DNA from: Sciurus carolinensis
Lineage: Eukaryota > Chordata > Mammalia > Rodentia > Sciuridae
Assembly: GCF_902686445.1 (NCBI RefSeq)
Contig: NC_062219.1
Coordinates: forward strand, 48,697,056 to 48,761,055
Length of the DNA: 64,000 nucleotides
Direction: 5' to 3'
Positions 12,431 to 23,022 of this stretch are shown here, piece after piece. Every line of letters begins with the position of its first letter. Position 1 is the stretch's first letter. A program made the translations under genes and the position numbers. The notes below the pieces were generated by a model. It saw nothing but the letters and a program-made list of their open reading frames with translations, was not told where the DNA came from and ran no database searches.

Positions 12431-13417
12431 AAAATACCTAATTATAGTTAAGATTTACTTTAAAAATCAATTGAGTCTGATTTTGAATTAGAGAGAACTA
12501 TGTTGTGATTAAAATAATAATATTTGAATATGGTTATGCAATTTTAATATAGCAAATTATTCTCATGATACAGAATTTAAAGTTTATGTGAAATTAGCAG
12601 AAACCTTGTAAACTTATTTACATTAATGTGCTTTTTAATAACAGAAAAATAATTACTTAGTGTATCTTTACTTATATAATTGTAGAAATGGTCATGTACC
12701 AGAGAAACTATATTGAGGTAATTCCATTTTCAGTAAAAATCACTAACATCCCAATCAGAAAGGACCAGAAATATTTGAACAAGTAAAATATACTTTTGGA
12801 AAATACTGAAGCCCCAGATACAAGAGGAAAGCATATGGTAAATTAAACATACAGAATCTAATAAAAAATCTACTCAGAGAAAACCTAGACCAGGGGTAGC
12901 AAACTTTTCCCATAATGGCTACATAAGAAACATTTAGGCTTGTGATCCACATGGTTCCAGATGTTCCACTTTGCTGTTAAAGTATGAAAGCAGACAGCAA
13001 GAACCATTACACTAAATATTTGTGGATACTGAAAACTCAGTTTCATGCTATATTGAATGGAATGAAATATTTTTCTTTTAATTTTCCTTATTGTATCAAG
13101 TATCAAAACTATTCTAGGCTCAATCACAATCTTAGCACTCTTTTAAAATTAACTTTTATATGTATATTATTAAAATTGTATCAGTTCAACATTTTCTGAT
13201 TTAGGAAAACTTTAATTTTTAATTTTAGGTATTTGGTGAAAAAGCCAACAGTTATCGTTAAGGTATTTTTGCTTTTGAATAATTTTTCAACATGCAATGA
13301 TGCATTCGTTCACAAATTTCCATGTCTAAATCATATAATCTGCCATAGATGACTAAGAAAATTATACTTATAGTTTAAATGCTGTTAAAAATATTTGTGT
13401 TTCTTCAGACAACACTT

Positions 13418-13448
<31 letters not shown>

Positions 13449-14609
13449 GATACATATATAAATCTGTATGTTTAAGTATTTCTTTTATAAAGTTGATATG
13501 TTTAAACAGATAACATTTAATTAATATAGAAGCCTGATAAATTACCTGTCAAAATCTAGACACATTTTCATGGCCTTCAAAGAAATGTTGTAAAGAACTA
13601 TTTTCATTATTTTTTGAAGCAAAGATTTTATGGAATAGGGATATATTTAAAGTAAAAGTTATAAAGTCTTTTATAATCATTCATAGTACTTTCAAAAGAC
13701 ATATAAACCTTAACAGGTTAAATGCTATGCTACTGTCTAATAGAATGGCTTTTTAAATTTTACAGGTCAAGTTTTAATTCTGGAAGTGAACAGCCTTGTT
13801 TTACAGCATCTCTTTCATGTTATAATAATCATTTGATTATTGTGAGTGATGGATTTCATTTGTTGAAGATCCTACAAATAATTAGTAGAGCTGGTAGTGA
13901 ATAGATCCAGATTCATGGTATTTTTGTCATGTGTAATTTATTTACTGATATTGTTCTACATCTATGAAAGCCATTCTAAGTATCATGTTCAATTTGCCTG
14001 AAGGTAGGAACTTTGATTTTGAATTTAATTTAAAAGTCAGATTGGAAGTCACCTCTAGAAATACCAAAGACTCAGGTAGAGATTTTAATATTAATTGTAG
14101 AATTAACTATTATTTATTTTATGGTACCTAACTCTTATGTAACATTTTTTTTTACATTACTGATAACAAATTTCCCCTGTTTACATAAGTTTTATCACAG
14201 ATCATACAAAGAAACAAAGCAGAAAAATTGGCAATGATGTATCATAAATCAGGTGAAATTATCAAGTATATTTTAATGGGGAAATGTTGGGTTTGGCTTA
14301 TTAAGAAATATACACACAAAAACAAACACCAAAAGTAATTTAGGGAAAAATAACAGCTTTCTAAGAAAAATAAAAAGATTTATCATTCAATTAACAAGTT
14401 CTGTTAATTACATTTTAATTTAGTAATTTTCTGTCAGAAAGTTTGTTCCTTAATATTAAAGTAAATGTTGATTACTCTTTTTGAAGGGAGTATCGACTTA
14501 AATGATAATAAAACTTCACATAATTTATATTCCACTTGAATATACTTATATTTTGAAGTTGTTCTTCCCTCTTGCTTTCATGTAAAAAATAGAAATTAAA
14601 ACAATATGA
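12431..14609. other. AT-rich unique stretch
   Basis: I see no gene. There is a short (TA)n at 13419-13440 followed by ATGT repeats. The frames in 12755-13199 overlap on both strands and have no domain signature. Confidence 0.6.
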
Positions 14610-14611
14610 CC

Positions 14612-14830
14612 CTTATAGACACAGGGCTTCTATGTGCCACTATCCTAAATACTTTAGATAGATTCACTCAAATTAAGGAGCTGGTTATCATACCAATTAG
14701 CAGGTGAGGAAACTGAGGTATGGAGAGAACAGATCCTATATCAACCAGATGATAAAATATTTAAGTAGAGTATTTATACTAAAGTAATCTGGCTCTATAA
14801 TCCATACACCTTAGTGCTGTATGAGCTCTT
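14612..14830 (-). mobile_element. MIR-family ancient SINE
   Basis: On the plus strand it reads 'tatgtgccactatcctaaat', then 'aggtgaggaaactgaggtat', then 'ctggctctataatcca'. This is the order of the reverse complement of a MIR element, including its conserved core (gaggaaactgaggc type). It is strongly diverged, as expected for an element from early mammalian evolution. Confidence 0.6.
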
Positions 14831-15180
14831 TCTAATTGTAACAATTAAACAAAATAATGTGAGAAAGAAACTTTTAAATGGAGGGCTCCTTTGGTTTTTC
14901 TCCTAAATTGCAGTCATAGTTCAAAGAAATTCTACCTAAAAACATACCACAGGTTAAATTAGAATCTTAATTATCACCCTTAAGAAGACAAAGGACAGAT
15001 ACAATTACTTGTAATTCTTAAAAATATATCTGTGATTAGTTTACTACATAGCTATTGATAACTACATTCTATTCATTTTGAACAGTAAGAAAACTAATTT
15101 TAAGAAAAAGGAAACAACCTCAAGTACTTAAAGTAATTGAACTTCTGTAAGTAAATGCAATTTATCATCAAAACTTGTCT
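14831..15180. other. Non-coding stretch
   Basis: Nothing recognisable; AT-rich. Confidence 0.5.
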
Positions 15181-15183
15181 GTA

Positions 15184-15399
15184 GCTGAGCTCAGTGGCAC
15201 ACGCCTATAATCCCTGCAGCTCTGGAGGCTGAGGCAGGAAGAACACAGGTTCAAGGCCAGCCTTAGAAACTTAGTGAGACCCTGTCTCAAACTAAAAAAT
15301 TAAAAGGGCTGGGGATGTGGTTCAGTGTTTAAGTGCCTCTGAGTTCAATTCTGAGTCCCCCAGTATCCACCCTCATTTAAAAAAAAAAAAAAAAAAACC
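15184..15399 (+). mobile_element. Composite B1/7SL + ID SINE, plus strand
   Basis: The left part carries 7SL/B1 phrases (ggcacacgcctataatccct, then ggaggctgaggcaggaagaa, then gtgagaccctgtctcaa). A short A-rich linker leads to an ID-like half (ggctggggatgtggttcagtg, then gagttcaattctgag). It ends in an A-run of about 18 (15380-15397). This fusion is characteristic of squirrel SINEs. Like other such SINEs it would have used RNA polymerase III and L1 machinery. Confidence 0.85.
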
Positions 15400-15731
15400 C
15401 TCATCTTGAGTATGTGTGTTTGTATGTGTATATGCATATGTGAAGTAATCAGGCCTATTCTTGCTTATTTATTTTGGTAAATTTTTTTTTAATTTTAAAA
15501 AGTCCTGTGAATAACTCTTCATAACTCCCATGTGATCAAATTCCCACTTTAATAATTAATATCATTTTAAAACTCTAAACCAAAGGAAAATATTTATTTT
15601 ACTTATAATGAATTTTCAGGTGAAGTTGATGTAAGGCTGCTTACATAAAGTTACAATAAAATAAATCATTTTAATATGATTTAAGCAGTAGATGCACAGG
15701 CAAATAAGAGTTATTCTAAATAAGATGAAAC
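15400..15731. other. AT-rich non-coding stretch
   Basis: No gene or repeat recognised. Confidence 0.5.
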
Positions 15732-16120
15732 TGTTAGGCAATTTGTTGCCACCCACAGCAACAATCCTGCGGGAATTTATCGGAGGTGGACTGGGAATGA
15801 ACTACTTTTATTATCTTTATCTGGGCTACTTCCTTGCTTGCTTGTTTGTTCCATAGTTTATAGAGGAAGAGAGGCTTTGCTTAGAGGAAGAGAGGCTTTG
15901 AGAGGAAGAGAGGCTTTGCTTAGAGGAAGTGAGGTTTTACTTAGAGGAAGAGAGGCTTTGTTTAATTTTAGAGGTGCTACGCTTTCAGAGGTCTACTGCT
16001 TCTTAAAGGTGGGTCGCTTCTTGGAAGTGCGGGGTGTGGTGTAAGGTATCCAGCCTGCAGCCTGCAGCCTGCGACCTTCATTCTGCGATATAGAGGTTTG
16101 TCCTTAGTCCTCTGTCCTGC
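15732..16120. mobile_element. LTR-like block of uncertain family
   Basis: It begins TGTTAGGCA on the plus strand (equally, an LTR ending ...TAACA on the minus strand). It contains five 18-21-bp tandem units (15862-15963) and short CTGCAGC repeats near 16050-16070. It abuts the UBE2Q1 pseudogene exactly where a poly-A tail would be expected. Polypyrimidine tandem repeats in the R region are known from rodent intracisternal-particle-type LTRs, and the minus-strand reading would fit that. I cannot decide family, orientation or the right edge. Confidence 0.35.
15862..15963. repeat. Five tandem 21-bp (one 18-bp) units
   Basis: Units begin AGAGGAAGAGAGGCTTTG and are usually followed by CTT. Their lengths are 21, 18, 21, 21 and 21 bases, with two or three substitutions in the fourth. 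Because 21 is a multiple of three, the array leaves a misleading open frame with a repeated LRGREAL-like peptide. Confidence 0.9.
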
Positions 16121-17275
16121 GATAGGCAGAGCTATCATGTCCAGGAAAAATGAGGGAGGAAACCACAGAGGCAGTGTGAGATCCAAATACAGCATTCAAA
16201 GGTAATTGGTCCAGTGGTGCCTGGGGAAAGAGGAAGGGGACGACACTCCAGGGTTAGCCATCTTCCTTTGGGGGTGTGTACCAGCCATTTTTTTCGTGGA
16301 TCTGCACCAAGGACTTGTAGGACTGCTGTGCTCTCGTCAGACTGTATTGAGATTTGTTGGCTCCAAACTGTACTCGTGCTTTCCCCTTCACCAGTGTGGC
16401 ACTGATCTGCATGATCACTGACTCTATGGAGTAGGCACTGCTCCAGCCCTGCTTGGTGAGAAGTTCCATGCAGATGGCACCTCCATCCAGAACATACCCT
16501 CCGGAGAGGACTGGAGACACAACCCTGACGAACCGTGGGTCAAAGGGAAAGTTATCCTTAAAGGAGAAGTTAAGTAGGATGAAATTAGCTCCTTCCTTCT
16601 CTTTGAGGATTTGGAGATCATTGTGCAAAGCGCTGTCCTGGTCAACTTTGAGGAGTTTGATATTCTAATAATATAGACTGTCATTCACGAGTTCAACTGC
16701 ACAGTTTCCGCCTTTGAAACTCTGTGATGGGTATATATCCCTGAGCTCCTTCATCAGCTGGTCAGTGGCCTACACTGAGCCAGACACTGCACCATTTAAG
16801 TAATCTTACCTCTGGTTCTTTTTAATTTTCTCTAGGATGGCCAAGTTTTCTTTTCCAACGCCATCATCTTCAGATTTCTTGCCCTTAGCTGGCTCTTCCT
16901 CTTTCATTTCATAGTGATCTAAGTCTTCTGTGTCCTCAGGCATCTCCTCATCTTCATCTTCTGAAGATACTTCTTCCTGTGTGCACTGCTCTGCTGGCAA
17001 GAGCTGATCCAGCATCTCCACATCAGGATGCTGAGGGAGGTTGTAGAGTTTACACAGGTCAGAGATGATCCTCTTCAGATGCTGCAAGAGCAGAGTATTC
17101 TTTTTCTTTATGTCCACCACCTCTCCAAGACAGCAGCCAAGTTAGGGTCATCAGGTTCCACCGACCAGATAGGGGGTACAGCAGGGTATGACTCCGTGAT
17201 GTTGCAGTGAATGCGGATGGGATCCCCAGGCACTGACCCCTGTGGGGGAAGATGCGGTCCCCGCTTCACAGTATC
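16121..17275 (-). pseudogene. UBE2Q1P: UBE2Q1 processed pseudogene
   Basis: UBE2Q1 is an E2 ubiquitin-conjugating enzyme of about 420 residues. The intronless copy covers about the last 330 codons and some 3'UTR. Recognisable parts, in order, are the CNITESY segment, the acidic [20 protein letters not shown] linker, and the E2 fold with [20 protein letters not shown] (the catalytic Cys region), [11 protein letters not shown] and a C-terminal [11 protein letters not shown] ending at 16254. It is broken by a 1-base deletion near 17126 (where 'agaggctggtgg' would be expected). Three nonsense changes follow in the main frame: TAA at 16806-16808, TAG at 16770-16772 and TAG at 16665-16667. The 5' end is truncated and no poly-A remains at the 3' end, which runs into an LTR-like block. 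Identification is firm; the exact ends are not. Confidence 0.9.
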
Positions 17276-17332
17276 CTTAGTAAGCATAGCTAAACAAAAG
17301 ATTGAGGTTTAAAGGAATTGGTCCTGTCAGAC

Positions 17333-17435
17333 ATGGTGAACCATGCCTGTAATCCCAACAACTCTGGTGGCTGAGATAGAAAGATCACAAATTCTAGGTC
17401 AGTCTCAGCAAGTCAGCAAGACTCTGTCTCAAAAT

Positions 17436-17483
<48 letters not shown>

Positions 17484-17560
17484 ACAAGGGATGGGGGTGT
17501 GCTCAGTGATAAGGCACCCTTGGGTTCAATTTCTGGTACAACAAACAAACACAAAGCAAA
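17333..17560 (+). mobile_element. Composite B1/7SL + ID SINE split by a (TA)n tract
   Basis: The left half reads 'ggtgaaccatgcctgtaatc' then 'aagactctgtctcaaaatta'. The linker has expanded into about 21 TA units. The ID-like right half follows ('gggatgggggtgtgctcagtg' in shortened form, then gggttcaatttctgg) and ends in ACAAACAAAC. It is diverged from the consensus. Confidence 0.75.
17439..17481. repeat. (TA)n microsatellite
   Basis: About 21 uninterrupted AT units in the linker of a composite SINE. Probably grown from the A/T-rich linker and likely polymorphic. Confidence 0.9.
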
Positions 17561-17607
17561 TAAATAAAAAATACAAAGAAATTGTTGCTGTGGGTTCATG
17601 ATTTTAT

Positions 17608-17783
17608 GATAAATTATTTTTCTTAAAAATTTCTTCATGGAAATTTCAACATAGGTACATTAAATTTTTTAAATTAAATATCAGTGTTAATCTTTGATAA
17701 ATTATTTTTCTTAAAAATTTCTTCATGGAAATTTCAACATAGGTACATTAAATTTTTTAAATTAAATATCAGTGCTAATCTTT
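17608..17783. repeat. 88-bp tandem duplication
   Basis: Unit 1 (17608-17695) and unit 2 (17696-17783) both begin GATAAATTATTTTTC and end TAATCTTT. The only difference I see is GTTAATC against GCTAATC. Near identity indicates a recent duplication in otherwise unique AT-rich DNA. Confidence 0.9.
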
Positions 17784-18360
17784 TAAATAAAATGAACTAA
17801 ATTTAAAATATAAACTGTATTATTTTATAAATACTTATTTCAAATACAAAAATGCTAATATAATAATATAAATTGTCAATCTCTCTAGAAATGACCATAA
17901 GGATTTGTTCTAGGTTGGATGCTTTGAAAAAGTATTATTTTCTAGGTGTTATGTAATATTTGTTTCATTATTATTAGAGTTTTTAAAGGTAATTTACATT
18001 TCCAAGTCTCTAGTATTTTTATTTTATTGCACAGTGGTAAAATAATGTCATAAGTGGTCTTTCTACATTTTAGATTTTAGTTATACTTTATAAGATTTAT
18101 GACTTTAAAAATAGATTTTGTTTGGCACTGGGAAGGTAATGTCTTAACTCTTAGGATTTATTTTTATATCTGGCATTTCAAATCAGACAGGATGACATGT
18201 CTTCTTTAACAACTGTGTCACCAGTTCCAGTATAGATAGAACTCCAGATATATTTGATGACAATAATTGAAGAACTTCCTTGGTATTCTGTTTGCATTTT
18301 TCCCTCATGCTATATCAGGGAAGAAGAAAAATATTTATGGCAGTGTTGTCCAGAGACATT
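17784..18360. other. AT-rich non-coding stretch
   Basis: No gene or clear repeat. Confidence 0.5.
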
Positions 18361-19560
18361 TGTTGAATGATGGAAATACATTTCTATAATACCCAATGTA
18401 GAAGTTACTAGTGGCATAAAGCTATTGAGTTTTTCAGATGTGGCCAGGACAAGAGTAACTGAATTATAAATTTTATGTAGTTTTAATTAACCTGTTTTAA
18501 ATTAAATATAAAAAAGCAGTGGCTATCTTATCAGTGTGTGTCTGTATCTCCTCACTATTGCATTTAGACAATTTTTACTCACATTTCTGTCATTCTTGTA
18601 TAATATTTATATGGCCTATATGGTTCAATTCATTTCTAAGTATTTTTTTCTGTAGTTATTGTAAATGTAGCTATTGTTTTCTTAATTTCAATTTCAGCTG
18701 GTTTGTATAGAAAACTACTGATTTTTATATGTTGATTTTTATATGCAGCAAATTTACTAAATTCCTTTGCTAGTTCTAATAGTTTTTTGTTTGTTTGTTT
18801 GTTTTGTATTGGGGTTTTTTGGTGAAGTCTTTAGGATTTTCTATGTATAAGATCATGTTAGCAAACAGGAACAATTTAGCTTTTCATTTCCTATTTGGTT
18901 ATCTTTTATTATTATATATTCATTATAGAATAAAATTTATTTGAACAAATTACCTATTATCTCATTTAATGCATTTATGCTTATATTTGTCTTTGTATAA
19001 TATACTGACTCTGATTTCTTTCACATTTTTGTCTGATGTATCTTGCTTAACATTTTATTTCCTTGATATAGTTATCCTTTCTGAATTCCTTTGTATTAGT
19101 CATATATTTCAGATTGTTTCATCTATCTTGTCTTTGTCTTTAATAAGAAAATTCAAACTATTAATGTGTCAATACAATTTTAAATACTGTCATGTATTCT
19201 TTCAAACTTTTATGTTTCTTAATTTTTATATCATGTATTCCACTGTATGATTTATGCAATTTTGGTGTTTCATTGATTGCATATCTTTTTTTGAGTTTTG
19301 TACCTAGAGATTTATTATTTTTTTCAATAAAGTAAAAAATGTATTTCCTTAAAATATGCTCTAATAACATTCTTTAATTTACTATATGTTAGGAATATAA
19401 TATTTTGTTTTTTTCTGAATTTCTTCTTCACACTCAGTTTAGTTAGAAAATCTGGAAATTTTTATTTAGTTTACTCTCTTAAAGTTATATTTTTATAATA
19501 AATTTTATTCTTCCTGGAAATCAGGTCTTCCTTCTAAGAAGGATCCTGATTGTCAATATT
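18361..19560 (-). mobile_element. Old L1M ORF2 fragment
   Basis: The plus strand contains reversed L1 polymerase-region wording: 'gcaaatttactaaattcctt', 'tggtgaagtctttaggattt', 'ataagatcatgttagcaaac' and 'caggaacaatttagc'. These occur in this order in ancient L1 ORF2. A GTTT repeat (18788-18804) is inserted. Several 60-90 codon frames here are chance openings in AT-rich DNA. Confidence 0.65.
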
Positions 19561-20027
19561 TTGTTCTCCTCAACCTGACATCATCTTTCTTTAAATTGTA
19601 AAATTCTTCAAAGTTTAGGGCTTACTCTCATTTTATGCTTAAAATCCAGAAGATATTTTTCTCATGGGTGCACATTTTCTAGGTGATTTCTTTCAGCAGT
19701 GAAGAAATTTCAATTGTTTGTAATCTCAAGTTACCACCATTTTCCTGGAATCCATCCTGAGATCCAAGAAAAACACTTCAAAAGTAAATAGATAATAGAA
19801 CATTTGCAATTCATGTTTACTAGCTAACTGCATTATTTTCTTTAAAAGCAATCATTACCCATTGCCTCCACTTGATCCCACATTTAGGGTTCAGTGTTTT
19901 ACAGTTTCATCACTTCTGTCTAGGCAAACTATTCTATATGCCTAGTATTGTCAACCAATATTTCACAACTGGTATTTGATTTTCTTTAGAAATACACACA
20001 AAGAAAAAAGAATCTTATGAAAACAGA
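19561..20027. other. Non-coding stretch
   Basis: Possibly the decayed tail of the old L1. Nothing specific can be named. Confidence 0.4.
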
Positions 20028-20456
20028 ATGAAGACCAGTAGATTAGAGAATGGGGATCAGGGAGAAGATGACTCAGTTGCCATGGTGATGCTGGCCCAAG
20101 GAAGCTACTTCAAAGTATGCAGCAATTATCAGTCAAGGCCTTCAGCTCAGGCACCAACTCCAGAAATAGAGATTTCTGAACAAAACAAGATGACCCCAGT
20201 GTTTCACCAGTCCTGTGTTCTTCAGATGGTCTGTTTAGGTGAAACTGTCTCACAAATAACCTTTTGATGAAGCCCAAATAATAAATGGTGCTGAGCTAGC
20301 TCTGGCTCAGTCAAACTCCATCTTGGACTTGGTTGTCCCACCTGGCCCCACCTTTTTCTCTTTATGTATGTCTGTTTGTCTTTTCTTCATCTCCCATCAC
20401 CCCTTGTCTGGTTTCTCAATTAACAGCCAAGGCTGAGAGATGAGAGGGCCTTGGCA
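20028..20456 (+). mobile_element. ERV LTR (3' part) ahead of a primer-binding site
   Basis: The sequence before the primer-binding site has an AATAAA at 20280-20285 and a pyrimidine-rich part with the phrases 'tccatcttggacttgg' and 'ctctttatgtatgtctgttt'. It ends TTGGCA two bases before the site, as a retroviral LTR should (ending CA). The left limit is unknown. An open frame of 80 codons at 20028-20267 lies within it and shows no known protein. Confidence 0.55.
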
Positions 20457-20458
20457 GT

Positions 20459-20476
20459 TGGTGCCCGAACAGGGAT
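20459..20476 (+). promoter_or_regulatory. Retroviral primer-binding site, tRNA-Lys type
   Basis: TGGTGCCCGAACAGGGAT matches the 18-base complement of the tRNA-Lys3 end except for C-to-T changes at positions 4 and 18. It lies two bases after an LTR end. Such sites prime minus-strand DNA synthesis in betaretroviruses and lentiviruses. Only about 50 bases of leader follow before unrelated sequence, so the rest of the provirus is gone. Confidence 0.75.
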
Positions 20477-20520
20477 TTGGGAGGCCCAGGCAAAGAAGGA
20501 GAGGAGTAAAAGAAGAGATA

Positions 20521-21010
20521 CTGAAAAATGAAATTAACCAAATTATGCTATGTGCATGTATAGATATATCACCATGAATCCTATTATGTACAATGATAAC
20601 ATACTAATAAAAATGTTATAAAAAGAGACTTCCCAGAATATTACACATGGCAGCACTGACCTATTACAATGACAATAACCTTTACATCTTTGAAACAAAC
20701 CTTAAGATTCTATAGTCATGCATTTTAACAATTTATAGAAGACATATTTTAGTATTTCTCCTACTAAGTTATATAAATAAATATTCCATCAGCTTGCTAA
20801 GTTACATAGAAATATAGGTTATGACTAGAAGACCAATCTAGTTAATGAACTTCCCTTGATATTCCTGAACTTCCTATTTTATAACCTGAAAAATTATTGA
20901 GAAAAATATTTCCAAGTTGCCCATGAAGTTGCCATGAAATCATATTAGCCATGAATCTTTGCTTTATCCTCCTTCCTTCCTTCTTTTCTTTTCTTTATGC
21001 TTTTCTTCTT
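20521..21010. other. Non-coding stretch with a possible retroelement 3' end
   Basis: A stretch near 20570-20620 ('cctattatgtacaatgataa', then an ATAAAAATG) looks like a conserved retroelement 3' end with a polyadenylation signal (AATAAA near 20608). No gene is seen in the rest. Confidence 0.35.
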
Positions 21011-21016
21011 CTTCTT

Positions 21017-21112
21017 TTTTTTTTTTTTTTCTTTCAGTGCAGGGGATTGAACCCAAGGCCTCACACATGCTAGACAGGCACTCTACCACTAGGCTGCAAC
21101 ACTAGCCCCTAT
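21017..21112 (-). mobile_element. ID element, minus strand
   Basis: The T-run (21017-21031) is the reversed poly-A tail. It is followed by GGGGATTGAACCCAAGGCC (reversed B box) and 'ctctaccactaggctgcaac' (reversed A box). Single ID unit, moderately diverged. Confidence 0.85.
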
Positions 21113-21364
21113 TTTTGGTAAGATAAACTTTAATAATTCCTTAAAAACCTCCTGTCTCCTCATCTTTGAGGAAATAATGATTTTCCAGGATTAATGAGGA
21201 TTCAAGGACACAAAAGTGATATATAAAGGTCTTAGAATCTATTATACACTCAATAAATATTAGCTACTAAGAGTATGACCACAATAATCTCTGATAAAGG
21301 GATAAGAATATTTGTAGAACTTTAGGTTATCAGTCCTTTTCTAGAAGATCTATGTTTTCAGTTT

Positions 21365-21454
21365 AAAATTGAAGTATTTAGGGTTGGGGAGATAGCTCAG
21401 TCGGTAGAGTGCTTGCCTTGCAAGCACAAGGCCCTGGGTTTGATCCCCAGCACC

Positions 21455-21498
<44 letters not shown>

Positions 21499-21506
21499 AG
21501 TATTTA
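21365..21506 (+). repeat. Perfect 16-bp target duplication of the young ID
   Basis: AAAATTGAAGTATTTA occurs at 21365-21380 immediately before the ID and again at 21491-21506 after its A-tail, without mismatch. This marks a recent L1-mediated insertion. Confidence 0.9.
21381..21494 (+). mobile_element. Young ID SINE (tRNA-Ala derived)
   Basis: A 76-bp body starting GGGTTGGGGAGATAGCTCAG. It has an intact-looking internal RNA polymerase III A box (TAGCTCAGTCGG, 21393-21404) and a B box (GGTTTGATCCC, 21437-21447; one change from GGTTCGA). A pure A-tail of nearly 40 bases (21457-21494) follows. The long uninterrupted tail and perfect flanking duplication suggest a late insertion, possibly polymorphic. 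Confidence 0.95.
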
Positions 21507-21540
21507 TTGAGAAAATTTGGAGAGAAGGATATATATTTTG

Positions 21541-22169
21541 TTATTTTTATGGTATTTTATTAAATCATAATTATATACATTTATGGAGTATAATATGATT
21601 ATTTCATATATGTATATAATGTATAATGAGTAAGTCAAGGTAATTAACATGTTATTAATCAATTTTGTGGTGGAATAATTTAAACTTGCCCTCTTAGTTA
21701 TTGTGAAACATATAGTAAAATTTTAACTATAATTACTTAATATGAAGAGATTTCAAGTTTTATTCCTTCTAACTGAAACTTTATACCCTTTGATAAAAAA
21801 TTCTCCATTCCCTCTTTTCTACCATCCAGTCTCTGGTAACCATTATTCCATATTCTACTTTTATGAGATGAACTTCTTTAGATTTCATATGTGAGTGCAG
21901 TTTTGACTTTCTGTGCCTAAAACTGATTTCAGTTTCTTTGGTTATGTACTCAGAAGTGATTGTAGTTGATCATAAAGGAATTCCATTTTCTTTTCCTTTT
22001 TTTTTAGGTGATCACCATACCATTTTCCGTAATTACTGTACTAATTTACATGTCCTCCAATCTACCACTTATCTTTCAACCTCTTTTATTTACATGCATT
22101 CTAACAGGTGTGAGTTGACATCTTATCTCATTACTGATATTGAACATTTTTTTCTTTATTTCTTTTATT
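21541..22169 (-). mobile_element. Old L1 3'UTR and ORF2 end
   Basis: Reversed L1 3' wording: 'tacatttatggagtataata', 'tctctggtaaccattattcc', 'tttcatatgtgagtgcagtt' and 'ggtgatcaccataccatttt'. The same element continues beyond the nested SINE at 22369. Confidence 0.7.
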
Positions 22170-22368
22170 TTTTTCCAGTACTGAGGATTGAACCCAGGGA
22201 CTAGCATATGCTAGGCAAGTACTCTACTACTGAGTTACATCCCCAGTTCTTTTTATTTTATTTTGAGACAGGGTGTCACTGAGTTGCCCAGGTTGGCAAT
22301 TTTGGATCCTCCTGCCTCATCCTCCTGAGTAGCTGAGATTACAGGCACTTGCCACAGCACCCAGCTAT
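22170..22368 (-). mobile_element. Composite SINE nested in old L1
   Basis: Reversed ID half (GAGGATTGAACCCAGGG, then 'ctactgagttacatccccag'), then reversed B1/7SL half ('gagacagggtgtcactgag', 'ctgagtagctgagattacag', 'gcacttgccacagcaccc'). It divides the surrounding minus-strand L1. Confidence 0.85.
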
Positions 22369-22895
22369 ATATCTTTTGAGAAATGTCTTTTCAGATTCTG
22401 TACCAACTTTTTTAATTGGATATTTTTGCTACTGAATTATTAACACCTTTCCAGATGTATGAATTGTACTTATTTTCTTTCATTCTGTGGACTATTTTTT
22501 CACTTTGTTAACTTCCTTTGCTGTGCAGAAGATTTTTACTTTGATGACATCTCATATTTCTGTTTTTGCTTTTTTGTTTGTGCTTTTGGATTCCTATTGG
22601 AACAAATCTTTTCCAGATCAATGTTGTAGAGTTTTGTTCCTATGTTTTCTTCTAGTGATTTTACATTTTCAGATATTATATATAAATCCCTAATCTGAGT
22701 TAATTTTAGTATATGGTATGAGACAAAGGTCCAAGTTTATTTTTCTGCATGTGGAGATCTAGTTTTCCAAACACCATTTATTGAAGATATTGTCCTTTCT
22801 CCATTGTGCATTCTTGTCAAAAGTCAACTGACAAATGCATGGCTGTATTTCTGGGGTTCCTATGCTGTTCCATTGGTCAAGATGCCTTTAAAAAA
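22369..22895 (-). mobile_element. Old L1 ORF2 fragment, continued
   Basis: Reversed ORF2 C-terminal wording ('ttgctgtgcagaagattttt', 'tatggtatgagacaaaggtc', 'accatttattgaagatattg', 'gtcaaaagtcaactga'). Interrupted at its upstream end by an ID-type SINE. Confidence 0.7.
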
Positions 22896-22898
22896 ATG

Positions 22899-23022
22899 TC
22901 AGTCGTGGATGGACACAATACCTTTATTTTATTTATTTTTATGTGGTGCTAAGGATCAAACCCAATGCTTCACACATGCTAGGCAAGCACTATACCACTG
23001 AAGCTAAAACCACAGACCCCGG
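22899..23022 (-). mobile_element. ID variant with ground-squirrel-type tail, minus strand
   Basis: The plus strand starts with the complement of the special tail ('gtcgtggatggacacaatac', then CTTTATTTTATTTATTTTTATGTGG shortened here). The reversed B box (GGATCAAACCCAATGC) and reversed A box follow. Same subfamily as 35506-35640. Confidence 0.75.

Noticed and set aside
15838..16044. Small protein with repeated LRGREAL peptide
   Set aside because: The periodic peptide is the translation of a 21-bp DNA tandem repeat inside an LTR-like block.
16121..17275. Functional UBE2Q1 gene
   Set aside because: No introns, truncated at the 5' end, three in-frame stops and one frameshift.
21381..21456. Functional tRNA gene
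   Set aside because: The A and B boxes belong to an ID SINE; no cloverleaf anticodon arm closes and a poly-A tail with target duplication is present.
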